Positions 44,488 through 52,712 of a stretch of 64,000 bases of DNA are shown here, in pieces. Each line of letters opens with the position of its first letter. Position 1 is the first letter of the stretch. Origin of the DNA: Mycobacterium sp. ENV421 (GTDB lineage: Bacteria; Actinomycetota; Actinomycetes; Mycobacteriales; Mycobacteriaceae); the NCBI RefSeq assembly GCF_002887815.1, contig NZ_PDHO01000023.1, positions 1 to 64,000 on the forward strand, given 5' to 3'. Made by a program: the position numbers and the translations under genes. Below the pieces are notes generated by a model. That model was not told where the DNA came from, searched no databases, and saw only the letters and a program-made list of their open reading frames with translations.

Positions 44488-45222
44488 CTACGCCCGCAAG
44501 AGATAGATGTCCATGATCCAGCCGTGTTGCGCGCGGGCCTCGGCGCGCAGCGCGGCGATGCGCTCGCCCACATCGCCAACGGTGCCCGACATCAACAGTT
44601 CGTCTGCGGTACCGAGGTAGGCGCCCCACCACATCCGGGTCTGCGGCGGGCAGCCGAGGAATGCGCAGTCGCCGTCGAGCATCACCACCGCCGAGCCGCT
44701 CAGGCCGGTCTTGCGCAGTTGCCGCCCGGTGGTGATCAACACGGGTTCACCCACGTCGTTGAGTGGGATCCGATGCCGCGCGGTCAGCGCCTGGATCGCG
44801 GTGATGCCGGGGACGACGTCGTAGTCGAATTCGATGTGTCTGGCGACCTCGTCGAGGATCCGCAGGGTGCTGTCGTAGAGCGACGGGTCCCCCCACGCCA
44901 GGAAGGCGCCGACGCCGTCGGGCCCGAGTTCGGTGTCGATGGCCCGGGCCCACAGCTCGGCGCGGGCGGAATGCCAGTCGGCGACGGCCTGGGTGTAGTC
45001 GCCGCCGGCCGCGCGTTTCGGGTCGGGCAGTTCGACGAAACGGTAGCCCGGCCCGTCGATGAACCGGGCACAGATCTCGCGGCGCAGGGCGACGAGGTCG
45101 CTCTTCGCCTCGCCTTTGTCCATCGCGAAGAACACGTCGGTGTCGTTGAGCGCGCGGATCGCCTGCGCTGTCACGTAGTCGGGGTCGCCGGCTCCGACAC
45201 CGATGACGTGGATGGTGCGCAC
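44488..45222 (-). CDS. cobF: Precorrin-6A synthase (deacetylating) CobF
   Basis: This 244-aa SAM-dependent methyltransferase of the tetrapyrrole-methylase fold begins MRTIHVIGVGAGDPDYVTAQAI. It has FLAWGDPSLYDSTLRIL and VVPGITAIQALTARHRIPLNDVGEPV. CobF methylates precorrin-5 at C-1 and removes the acetyl group in aerobic cobalamin synthesis. It is a lone cob gene here, as expected in mycobacteria. The M. tuberculosis complex is reported to lack cobF, so its presence is informative. Confidence 0.92.
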   Translation of the reverse strand: MRTIHVIGVGAGDPDYVTAQAIRALNDTDVFFAMDKGEAKSDLVALRREICARFIDGPGYRFVELPDPKRAAGGDYTQAVADWHSARAELWARAIDTELGPDGVGAFLAWGDPSLYDSTLRILDEVARHIEFDYDVVPGITAIQALTARHRIPLNDVGEPVLITTGRQLRKTGLSGSAVVMLDGDCAFLGCPPQTRMWWGAYLGTADELLMSGTVGDVGERIAALRAEARAQHGWIMDIYLLRA

Positions 45223-45231
45223 CGGGGCAGC

Positions 45232-46395
45232 CTAACGAAAGCGCCGCACTGCCAGCGGCACCAGCAGCACAGTCGCAAAGCAGGCGCCGACCGCGCCCGA
45301 GATCAGCAGGGGCAGCCGGCCGTCGCCGCCCCACAGGAACCCCGCCCACAGCCCCGCGGCCAGCACCGCGAATCCGGTGGCGCCCTGAAACACCCCCTGT
45401 GCGCTGCCCTGCCGGTCCCCACCGACGAGCGAGGAGATCCAGGCCTTGCCGACGCCGTCGGTGCATGCGGTGAACATCCCGTACGACGCGATCAGCAGCC
45501 ACGCCGCAGTGGAATTGGTGGTCAACCCCAGCCCGATGTAGCCGACGGCGAAGAAGACCAGCCCGAAACCGAACACCGCCGAACGCGGCAACCGGTCGGC
45601 CAGCACGCCCGCCGGGAAGCTTCCGAGCGCGTAGACCAGGTTGTAGCCGACATAGGCAAGGATTACCTGCACTACCCCGAAGCCGATCTCGTTGAGCCGC
45701 AACAGCAGTAATGCGTCGGGGAAGTTGACCACGCCAAAACCGACCAGCAGCGCGGTGACCCGCCAGTACCTGCGCGGCAGTTCCCGCAACCCCGCAAAGA
45801 TCGGCGGCCGTGCGACTCGGGGCTCGGCGCGCCGGGGTTCGCGGACCAGCAGGACCAACAGCACGGACAGCACCGCGGGCACGATCGCGATGTACAGCAG
45901 CGGGGCGATGTGATGATCGAGTAGCTCGTAGCCCGCCAGCCCGAGCAGCGGCCCGACCACCGCACCCAGGGTGTCCATCGCGCGATGAAAGCCGAACACC
46001 CTGCCGCGCAATGGTTTATCGATTCCGTCGACCAGGAGCGCATCCCGCGGCGCTCCTCGGATCCCTTTACCGAGCCGGTCGACGACACGGCCGGCGAGCA
46101 CGCCGGGCCAGGCCCCGGCGACGGCGATGATCACCTTGCCGAGCGCGGCCATCCCGTATCCCGTTGCGATCAAAGGCCGTTTGGCGAACCGGTCACCGAG
46201 CGGTCCCACCGCGAGCTTGGTCATCGACGCGGCGCCCTCCGCGGCACCCTCGATGGCACCCACGACCGAAGGCGGCGCGCCCAGCACCGCGGTCAGATAG
46301 ATCGGGAGCAGCGGATAGAGCAGTTCGCTCGCGGCGTCCTGCAGAAACGACACCGCCGAGAGCACCCGCACATTGCGGGTCAGCCACGCAGTCAT
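45232..46395 (-). CDS. MFS transporter
   Basis: This 387-aa permease has about twelve transmembrane helices. The MFS loop motif GPLGDRFAKRPLI lies between helices 2 and 3, and DRLGKGIRGAPRDALL in the next loops. The latter is typical of a bacterial MFS subgroup annotated as drug or unknown-substrate exporters. It ends 9 bp before cobF on the same strand, so a link to cobalamin or a precursor is possible but unproven. Confidence 0.85.
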   Translation of the reverse strand: MTAWLTRNVRVLSAVSFLQDAASELLYPLLPIYLTAVLGAPPSVVGAIEGAAEGAASMTKLAVGPLGDRFAKRPLIATGYGMAALGKVIIAVAGAWPGVLAGRVVDRLGKGIRGAPRDALLVDGIDKPLRGRVFGFHRAMDTLGAVVGPLLGLAGYELLDHHIAPLLYIAIVPAVLSVLLVLLVREPRRAEPRVARPPIFAGLRELPRRYWRVTALLVGFGVVNFPDALLLLRLNEIGFGVVQVILAYVGYNLVYALGSFPAGVLADRLPRSAVFGFGLVFFAVGYIGLGLTTNSTAAWLLIASYGMFTACTDGVGKAWISSLVGGDRQGSAQGVFQGATGFAVLAAGLWAGFLWGGDGRLPLLISGAVGACFATVLLVPLAVRRFR

Positions 46396-46436
46396 TACGG
46401 CCGATTATGTACCACCCGCACAGTAGTATTCGCCCC

Positions 46437-46895
46437 GTGTCGACGTTCAACGGCTTGCCCGCTCACGTCCTGTTTGTCCATTTCATCGTGGTTCTCGCGC
46501 CGCTCACCGCGGTCTTGGCCATCCTGTGCGCGGTGTGGCCCGCGGCCCGGCAACGCCTGGTGTGGCTGGTGCTCGCGTTGTCGCTGATCGTCACGGTGTT
46601 GACCCCGTTGACCACCGAGGCCGGCGAGTGGCTCGAGCACCAGGTCGGCCGGTCGCCCCTTGTGCACACTCACGCCGAGATGGGCGACACGATGATCTTC
46701 TTCTCGCTGGCGCTGTTGGTCGCGGCGGTGCTGTTGGCGGTCGTGCATGTCAGCGCCGCCCGTGGCCGGTCGCTGTCGACGGTCTTCACAGCCGGCATCG
46801 CGGTGTTCGTGGTGGTGGTCGGTGTCGCGACGATCGTGCAGGTCTACCGCATCGGCGACTCGGGGGCGCAGGCCACCTGGAGCCAAAGAGCCTGA
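46437..46895 (+). CDS. DUF2231-like four-helix membrane protein
   Basis: This protein of about 152 aa starts at GTG 46437 (STFNGLPAHVLFVHFIVV) or ATG 46407. It has four hydrophobic helices with conserved His in LPAHVLFVHF and HTHAEMGD, as in DUF2231 proteins, which may bind haem or metal. It is divergent from the MFS gene and converges on the AraC fragment. Confidence 0.72.
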   Translation: MSTFNGLPAHVLFVHFIVVLAPLTAVLAILCAVWPAARQRLVWLVLALSLIVTVLTPLTTEAGEWLEHQVGRSPLVHTHAEMGDTMIFFSLALLVAAVLLAVVHVSAARGRSLSTVFTAGIAVFVVVVGVATIVQVYRIGDSGAQATWSQRA

Positions 46896-46907
46896 CTCAC
46901 CGGGATT

Positions 46908-47285
46908 TCAGCGGCGCCCGACACCGGTCAGCCGTGCAGGGTCGCCGATGATCCGCTGCAGCGCCTCCGGCGGCAGCGCCGTCAGGGACACCTGGGCGCC
47001 TTCGGTCTCCGCCGAGCACGATCGACCCGGACGCGCCGCGAGCGCCACGTCACCAGCGGTGCATCGCTCACCCCGGGCTGCAGAGCCGATCCGCACTGCG
47101 CCTGCCTTCACCTCGGCCACGAGATAGCAGGGCCACTGGTCGGTGTCGAAGTGCAGGACTCCCGGAAACTCTGCCTCGGCGACGCTGACGTGGTCGATCT
47201 CCAACCGCGCTATCCGGATCGGACGAACGCTTGAGCCACCAAGACGGTAACCGCAGTTCGCGGGGTGCACGCTGTGGATGACCAT
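46908..47285 (-). pseudogene. Fragment of an AraC-family regulator (sensor domain only)
   Basis: The 125-codon frame resembles the N-terminal cupin-like sensor half of mycobacterial AraC regulators (LEIDHVSVAEAEFPG, GDVALAARPGRSCSAETEGAQVSLTALPPEALQRI). It stops where the linker to the helix-turn-helix should begin; the DNA-binding half is absent and a convergent gene ends 13 bp away. I read it as a deletion remnant rather than a working regulator. Confidence 0.55.
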
Positions 47286-47386
47286 GAATGAGCGTGGGCT
47301 CAGCTCGTGGAATCGAGGGTACTCGGAGCAGGCTCGACATCGGCGACGTTGAGCTCCCGACCATCAGGATCTTCGACCACGACAGG

Positions 47387-47400
47387 TAGAACACGTTCTA
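47387..47400. promoter_or_regulatory. KstR-type operator, exact match
   Basis: TAGAACACGTTCTA matches TNNAACNNGTTNNA fully, and its symmetry extends to GTAGAAC/GTTCTAC (47386-47401). It ends 10 bases before the ATG of the LLM oxidoreductase gene. KstR is the TetR-type repressor of cholesterol/lipid catabolism. Confidence 0.72.
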
Positions 47401-47410
47401 CTATCGCCGC

Positions 47411-48283
47411 ATGCGATTCACCTACGCCGAGGCGATGATCGATCCGTCCTTCTACATCCCGCTCGCGAAGGCCGTCGAGGCCGCCGGGTACGACGGGATG
47501 ACGATTCCGGACAGCGTGGCCTATCCGTACGAGTCGGACTCCACCTATCCGTACACCCCGGACGGCAACCGGGAGTTCCTGGACGGCAAGCCGTTCATCG
47601 AGACGTTCCTGCTGACCGCGGCCCTGGGTGCGGTCACCGAACGGCTCAAGTTCAACTTCTTCGTGCTCAAACTTCCGATCCGCCCGCCGGCCCTGGTGGC
47701 CAAGCAAGCCGGGTCGCTGGCCGCGCTGATCGGAAACCGCGTCGGCCTCGGGGTGGGGACCAGTCCGTGGCCGGAGGACTACGAACTGATGGGGGTGCCG
47801 TTCGCCAAGCGGGGCAAGCGGATGGACGAATGCATCGAGATCATCCGTGGCCTCACCAGCGGCGACTACTTCGAGTTCCACGGCGAGTTCTACGACATCC
47901 CCAAGACCAAGATGACGCCTGCGCCGTCCGAGCCGCTGCCCATCCTGATCGGCGGGCATGCCGACGCCGCGCTGCGCCGGGCCGCCCGCAATGACGGCTG
48001 GATGCACGGTGGCGGCACCGACGATCTCGACGACCTGCTGGTCAAGCTCAACCGGTACCGGCAGGAAGAAGGCACGACCGACCGGCCTTTCGAAATCCAC
48101 GTGATCTCACTCGACGCCTTCACCGTCGACGGTGTGAAACGCTTGGAGGACAAGGGAATCACCGACGTGATGGTCGGATTCCGGCTGCCCTACACCAAGG
48201 GGCCCGACACCGAGCCGCTGGACGACAAGATCCGCAATCTCGAGATGTTCGCCGAGCGAGTGATCGCAAAAGTCAACGGCTAG
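47411..48283 (+). CDS. F420-dependent LLM-class oxidoreductase (Rv0940c-like)
   Basis: This 290-aa LLM/luciferase-like protein begins MRFTYAEAMIDPSFYIPLAKAVEAAGYDG. It has FNFFVLKLPIRPPALVAKQAGSLAAL, RVGLGVGTSPWPEDYELMGV and PILIGGHADAALRRAARNDGWM. It probably uses F420H2 or FMN. A consensus KstR operator abuts the start and there is no Shine-Dalgarno, suggesting a very short leader. The M. tuberculosis orthologue Rv0940c is, as I recall, in the KstR regulon. Its stop overlaps the convergent enoyl-CoA hydratase gene by four bases. Confidence 0.86.
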   Translation: MRFTYAEAMIDPSFYIPLAKAVEAAGYDGMTIPDSVAYPYESDSTYPYTPDGNREFLDGKPFIETFLLTAALGAVTERLKFNFFVLKLPIRPPALVAKQAGSLAALIGNRVGLGVGTSPWPEDYELMGVPFAKRGKRMDECIEIIRGLTSGDYFEFHGEFYDIPKTKMTPAPSEPLPILIGGHADAALRRAARNDGWMHGGGTDDLDDLLVKLNRYRQEEGTTDRPFEIHVISLDAFTVDGVKRLEDKGITDVMVGFRLPYTKGPDTEPLDDKIRNLEMFAERVIAKVNG

Positions 48284-49080
48284 AGCGCATCCCAGTTCGG
48301 GGCCCGCTTCTCCCGGTGCGCCATCGCGGCCTCACGCGGGTTGTTGGTGAACCCGGTCAGGATTTGCGTCCGGTTCTCGATCTCCTTGGCATGCCGCAGA
48401 CTTGGCGCATCCAGGGCTGCATTCAAGCCGGTCTTCGTCTGCCAGACGCCGAAGGCGTTGTTGGCGGCGATGCTGCGGGCCATCGCCAGTGCCGCGTCGG
48501 CGAGTGCGTCGTCGGCGACCACCTCGTGCGCCAGCCCGATCCGGTAGGCCTCGTCGGCGTCGATGATCCGTCCGGTGAGCATCATCTCCCGGGCCGCACC
48601 CGCGCCGACGATCTTCGGCAACAGGTAACTGGTGCCCATGTCCAGCGACGAAAACCCGGCCTTGATGAACACCGAACCGAAGCGCGCGGTTTGCGACGCG
48701 ATCCGGATGTCGCAGTGCAGCGCGTAGGCCAGTCCCCCACCCACGGCCACCCCGTTGACCGCCGCGACCACGGGGATGGGCAGCTCGTAGAGCCGGGTCA
48801 GCTGGTCGGCCAGCCGCACCTGGGCGTCGTAGGTCGTCTTGAACTCCGCGGCGGCCGGCTCGGTCCACGGCTTCCCCGTACCGCTGAGGTCGGCGCCCGC
48901 GCAGAAACCGCGGCCCGCACCGGTCAGGATCGCAACCCGGTACTTCCACGAACTCAGCTGGTCGAGGGCGTCGTCCACCCCGTCCATCAGCGCACCGTCG
49001 ATCGCGTTGAGCAGGTTCGGCCGGTTCAGCGTGACCTGAGCAATTCCGTCTTCGAGCTCGTCGAATTCCACCGCAGACAT
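48280..49080 (-). CDS. Enoyl-CoA hydratase/isomerase family protein
   Basis: This 266-aa crotonase-fold enzyme has oxyanion-hole segments GRGFCAGADLSG and NGVAVGGGLAYALHCDIRIAS. The start MSAVEFDELEDGIAQVTLNRPN at ATG 49080 gives the family length; the frame extends 28 Arg-rich codons upstream. The catalytic-Glu region reads AGFSSLDMGTSYLLPKIVG, so the usual Glu of hydratases is not obvious and an isomerase role is possible. Confidence 0.84.
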   Translation of the reverse strand: MSAVEFDELEDGIAQVTLNRPNLLNAIDGALMDGVDDALDQLSSWKYRVAILTGAGRGFCAGADLSGTGKPWTEPAAAEFKTTYDAQVRLADQLTRLYELPIPVVAAVNGVAVGGGLAYALHCDIRIASQTARFGSVFIKAGFSSLDMGTSYLLPKIVGAGAAREMMLTGRIIDADEAYRIGLAHEVVADDALADAALAMARSIAANNAFGVWQTKTGLNAALDAPSLRHAKEIENRTQILTGFTNNPREAAMAHREKRAPNWDAL

Positions 49081-49124
49081 GTGCTGCACGTTAGCGGTGC
49101 CGCAGGAGCGGGTACAGGCGCCCC

Positions 49125-49553
49125 ATGGCGACTGTTGACGTATCCGTGCCCTCCGACGTGGCACCGCAGCAGGCCTGGAAGCTGGCCTCGGATCTGAACC
49201 GCTTCGGCGAGTGGATGACGATCTTCGCGGGCTGGCGCGGGTCGGTCCCGGAACAGATCGGCGAGGGCACCGAGGTCTCGTCGCTGATCAAGGTCAAGGG
49301 GTTCCGCAACACCATTCACTGGCGGGTGACGAAGTACGACGAGCCGCGCACGATCGAGCTGCGCGGCACCGGCTGGCCCGCCGTCCGGATCTGCATCACC
49401 ATGAACGTGGCCGAAATCGATCAGCGCACCTGCTTTCACCTGATCGCCGACATCTCCGGCGGGGTGCTCAATGGAGCGGTCGGGCGTCTGGTGGCTCGCG
49501 TGCTGGAGTCCGATGTACGCAAATCGGTGTCGAATCTGGCCGAGCTGGCCTGA
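49125..49553 (+). CDS. SRPBCC-family (polyketide cyclase/START-like) protein
   Basis: This 142-aa small hydrophobic-ligand-binding fold begins MATVDVSVPSDVAPQQAWKLASDLNRFGEW. FHLIADISGGVLNGAVGRLVARVLESDVRKSVSNL forms the long C-terminal helix. Mycobacteria carry many such proteins in lipid-linked loci. The ligand is unknown. Confidence 0.82.
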   Translation: MATVDVSVPSDVAPQQAWKLASDLNRFGEWMTIFAGWRGSVPEQIGEGTEVSSLIKVKGFRNTIHWRVTKYDEPRTIELRGTGWPAVRICITMNVAEIDQRTCFHLIADISGGVLNGAVGRLVARVLESDVRKSVSNLAELA

Positions 49554-49668
49554 CCGCGTACCGCTCGGCGCAGATGCGGGTGCGTTCGGCGACAAACCCC
49601 TGACAGGTGAGGCCTGCGTCACCTTGCCGCGCTACCGTGCTTACACCCAATGACGGGAGGAAGCCGGG

Positions 49669-51540
49669 ATGGGCGGGTATCGCCAACTGTTCGACGCCAG
49701 CGTGGCTGACGCGGGAGAGTTCTGGGCGCGGGCTGCGAGTGCGGTCACGTGGACTCGCGCGCCGCAGCGCATTCTCGATGACAGCAACCCGCCGTTCTAC
49801 CGGTGGTTCCCCGACGCCGAGCTGAACACGTGCGCCAACGCACTCGACCGGCACATCGCGGAGCGTGGCGACCAGGCCGCACTGATCTACGATTCCCCGG
49901 TCACCGGCAATCAGCGGGTCTACACCTACCGCGAATTGCTGGACGAGACAGCACGATTCGCGGGCGTGCTGCGTAACCTCGGGGTCGGCAAGGGTGACCG
50001 CGTGGTGCTCTACATGCCGATGATCCCCGAAGCGGTGATCGCGATGCTGGCGTGCGCCCGCCTGGGTGCGGTGCACTCGGTGGTGTTCGGTGGGTTCGCG
50101 GCGCACGAGTTGGCCACCCGGATCGACGACGCAGCGCCCGTCGTGATCGTCTCGGCGTCGTGCGGCGTCGAGCCGACCCGGGTGGTGCAGTACAAGCCGA
50201 TGCTCGACCACGCGCTGGAGCTTGCGTCGCACAAGCCTGATGCCTGCGTGATCGTGCAGCGGGACAAGCACGCCTGCGATCTGGTCGACGGCCGCGACGT
50301 CGACTGGTCCGCCGCGATGGCGGCCGCTGTTCCCGCCGATCCCGTGCCGGTGGCCGCGACCGATCCGTTGTACGTGCTCTACACCTCCGGCACGACGGGC
50401 AAGCCCAAGGGGATCGTCCGCGACAACGGCGGCCATGCCGTCGCGCTGCTGTGGAGCATGCGGCACATCTACGACATCGACCCCGGCGACGTGTTCTGGG
50501 CGGCCTCCGACGTCGGGTGGGTGGTTGGCCACTCCTACATCGTGTACGGGCCGCTGCTGGCCGGCGCCACGACGGTGCTCTACGAGGGAAAGCCCATCGG
50601 CACACCGGATCCCGGCGCGTTCTGGCGGGTGGTGTCCGAGCACGGGGTGAAAGCCTTGTTCACCGCCCCGACCGCGATCCGTGCGATCCGCAAGGAGGAT
50701 CCGCAGGCCTCGCACGCAGATCGCTACGACCTGTCGTGTCTGAAGTATCTGTTCCAGGCCGGTGAACGGCTGGACCCGGACACCTACGCCTGGGCATCGG
50801 CGAAACTCGGTGTGCCCGTTGTCGATCACTGGTGGCAGACCGAGACGGGGTGGGCGATCGCCGCCAATCCGATGGGGGTGGAACATCTTCCACTCAAGGC
50901 GGGATCGCCCACGGTACCGATGCCGGGTTACGACGTGCAGATCCTGCGGGTGGACGGCAGCCGGTGCGAGCCGAACGAGGAAGGCGCCATCTGCATCAGC
51001 CTGCCGCTTCCGCCGGGAACGCTGCCCACGCTGTGGGGTGACGACGCACGGTACGAGGCGTCGTATCTGTGCGAGCACCCTGGTTATTACCTGACCGGCG
51101 ACGGCGGCTACCTCGACGAGGACGGCTACCTGTTCGTGATGGGCCGCATCGACGATGTGATCAACGTTGCGGGACACCGGCTGTCGACCGGATCGATCGA
51201 AGCGGTGCTGGCCGGGCATCCCGCGGTGGCCGAATGCGCGGTGATCGGGGTGGCCGACGAGATCAAGGGCCAGGTGCCGCGCGGTTTCGTGGTGCTGAAG
51301 GCGGGCGCTTCGGCCGACGGGCTGGCCGAGGAGTTGGTGGCCGCGGTCCGCGAGGAGATCGGTGCGGTGGCGTGCTTCCGGTTGGTCGATGTGGTTCCGG
51401 CGCTGCCGAAGACACGCTCGGGCAAGATCCTGCGCAAGACGATGCGCGGCATTGCGCACGGCAAGGACGAGCCGGTGCCGTCGACCATTGAAGACCCGGC
51501 AGTGCTGGAGACGTTGAAGCCGATCCTTCAGGGGCCATGA
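49669..51540 (+). CDS. prpE: Propionyl-CoA synthetase-type acyl-CoA ligase (PrpE-like)
   Basis: This 623-aa AMP-forming ligase has YTSGTTGKPKGIVRDNGG (P-loop), WVVGHSYIVYGPLL and DHWWQTETGW. The C-terminal GRIDDVINVAGHRLSTGSIE and acetylatable Lys motif TRSGKILRK are present. IVRDNGGHAVAL and the N-terminal YRQLF are typical of PrpE rather than Acs. It activates propionate or other short acids for entry into methylcitrate or methylmalonate routes. Its stop overlaps the next gene (ATGA). Confidence 0.87.
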   Translation: MGGYRQLFDASVADAGEFWARAASAVTWTRAPQRILDDSNPPFYRWFPDAELNTCANALDRHIAERGDQAALIYDSPVTGNQRVYTYRELLDETARFAGVLRNLGVGKGDRVVLYMPMIPEAVIAMLACARLGAVHSVVFGGFAAHELATRIDDAAPVVIVSASCGVEPTRVVQYKPMLDHALELASHKPDACVIVQRDKHACDLVDGRDVDWSAAMAAAVPADPVPVAATDPLYVLYTSGTTGKPKGIVRDNGGHAVALLWSMRHIYDIDPGDVFWAASDVGWVVGHSYIVYGPLLAGATTVLYEGKPIGTPDPGAFWRVVSEHGVKALFTAPTAIRAIRKEDPQASHADRYDLSCLKYLFQAGERLDPDTYAWASAKLGVPVVDHWWQTETGWAIAANPMGVEHLPLKAGSPTVPMPGYDVQILRVDGSRCEPNEEGAICISLPLPPGTLPTLWGDDARYEASYLCEHPGYYLTGDGGYLDEDGYLFVMGRIDDVINVAGHRLSTGSIEAVLAGHPAVAECAVIGVADEIKGQVPRGFVVLKAGASADGLAEELVAAVREEIGAVACFRLVDVVPALPKTRSGKILRKTMRGIAHGKDEPVPSTIEDPAVLETLKPILQGP

Positions 51541-52163
51541 CCGTCACCATCGATGAGATCCACGTCGGCGACCCCGCCTCAGCGTGGCGGGACGCCGGGT
51601 TCAGCGTGGATCCGGACTCGGTCGCCCGAATCGGCGACGTGCGGGTGCGCCTGGCCGGGCAGGGATCCGGCATCGTCGGTTGGTCTTTGCGAGGCCTGCC
51701 GGTGGACGGCCACGTCGACGGGATCCCGACGACGTCGTCCGGAACCGATGTTCCCGAGCCGGCCGCACACCCCAACGGCGTGACCGGGATCGACCACGTC
51801 GTGCTGTTGTCTCCCAACCTTTCCCGGACCGTCTCGTCGTTGTCGGACATCGGGCTGAAACCACGCCGAGAACGCGACGCCGAACTCGGCGGTCAGCCGA
51901 TGCGGCAGATCTTCTTCCGGCTGGGGCCGGTCATCCTGGAGGTCGTCGGCTCACCCGGTGCGACCGCCGGCGGTCCGTCGTCGTTGTGGGGCGTCACGTA
52001 CGTCGTCACGGACATCGACGCGGCGGCGGCGTTCTTCGGCGACCGCGCGCTGCGAGTGAAAGATGCCGTGCAGCCGGGTCGCCGGATCACCACCCTGAAG
52101 CATCGCGATCTGGGCATGTCGGTGCGCACCGCGATGATCTCGCCGCCTATTCTCGGCGCATGA
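51537..52163 (+). CDS. VOC/glyoxalase-superfamily protein
   Basis: This 208-aa protein is coupled to prpE (start inside its stop) and to rnhA (stop overlaps its start). The segments GIDHVVLLSPNLSRTVSSLSDIGLKP and RQIFFRLGPVILEVVG form one glyoxalase-like module; a second, degenerate module follows (GVTYVVTDIDAAAAFFGDRAL). The metal ligands His and Glu (IDHVVL; ILEVVG) are present in the first part. The substrate is unknown. Confidence 0.8.
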   Translation: MTVTIDEIHVGDPASAWRDAGFSVDPDSVARIGDVRVRLAGQGSGIVGWSLRGLPVDGHVDGIPTTSSGTDVPEPAAHPNGVTGIDHVVLLSPNLSRTVSSLSDIGLKPRRERDAELGGQPMRQIFFRLGPVILEVVGSPGATAGGPSSLWGVTYVVTDIDAAAAFFGDRALRVKDAVQPGRRITTLKHRDLGMSVRTAMISPPILGA

Positions 52164-52633
52164 GCTCGGAGGTCAGCGAGACGGTTGTCATCCACACCGA
52201 CGGCGGCTGCCGGCCCAACCCCGGCCCCGGCGGCTGGGGTGCGGTGCTGCGCATGCGCGAACACGTCCGCGAGATGTGCGGCGGCGAGCCCGGCGCGACG
52301 AGCAACAACCGGATGGAGCTGACCGCGCCGATCATGGCGCTGGAGGCCCTGACCCGGCCGGTGTCGGTTCACCTCTACACCGACAGCACGTACGTCCGCA
52401 ACGGCATCACCAAGTGGGTGCTCGGCTGGGAGCGCAACGGCTGGATGACGGCGGCGAAGCAGCCGGTGAAGAACGTCGACCTGTGGCAGCGGCTGCAGGT
52501 CGCCTGTTCGCAGCACCGAGTCGAATGGTTCTGGGTGAAAGGCCATTCCGGCGTCGCCGACAACGAGCTGGCGGACCAGTTGGCGACGCGGGGCTTGGAA
52601 GAGGCGGTCGCTGCGGCGGCGTTGGCGATCTAG
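52160..52633 (+). CDS. rnhA: Ribonuclease HI
   Basis: This 157-aa nuclease removes RNA from RNA-DNA hybrids. The four catalytic carboxylates are visible: Asp14 (HTDGGCRPNPGPGGWG), Glu53 (NNRMELTA), Asp75 (YTDSTYV) and Asp134 (VADNELAD). ATG 52160 overlaps the VOC-protein stop by four bases. It is a stand-alone RNase HI domain without the acid-phosphatase fusion seen in the other mycobacterial RNase H (Rv2228c type). Confidence 0.94.
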   Translation: MSSEVSETVVIHTDGGCRPNPGPGGWGAVLRMREHVREMCGGEPGATSNNRMELTAPIMALEALTRPVSVHLYTDSTYVRNGITKWVLGWERNGWMTAAKQPVKNVDLWQRLQVACSQHRVEWFWVKGHSGVADNELADQLATRGLEEAVAAAALAI

Positions 52634-52712
52634 TTATCAACACTCTCTGGTTCATCCCCAGATCGACGTGAGCCCCGATTTTCTGTCGGCGCGCCGGAGT
52701 AGGCTTTCGAAC

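Noticed and set aside
43012..45711. Very long open frame (about 900 codons) on the + strand opposite fpg, the holin-like gene and cobF
   Set aside because: The opposite strand carries three clear families with conserved motifs. The + frame translates to Arg/Gly/His-rich sequence without domains, as expected for a mirror of GC-rich codons.
49468..51459. Long minus-strand frame opposite the PrpE-like ligase
   Set aside because: Shadow of a well-supported AMP-forming ligase.
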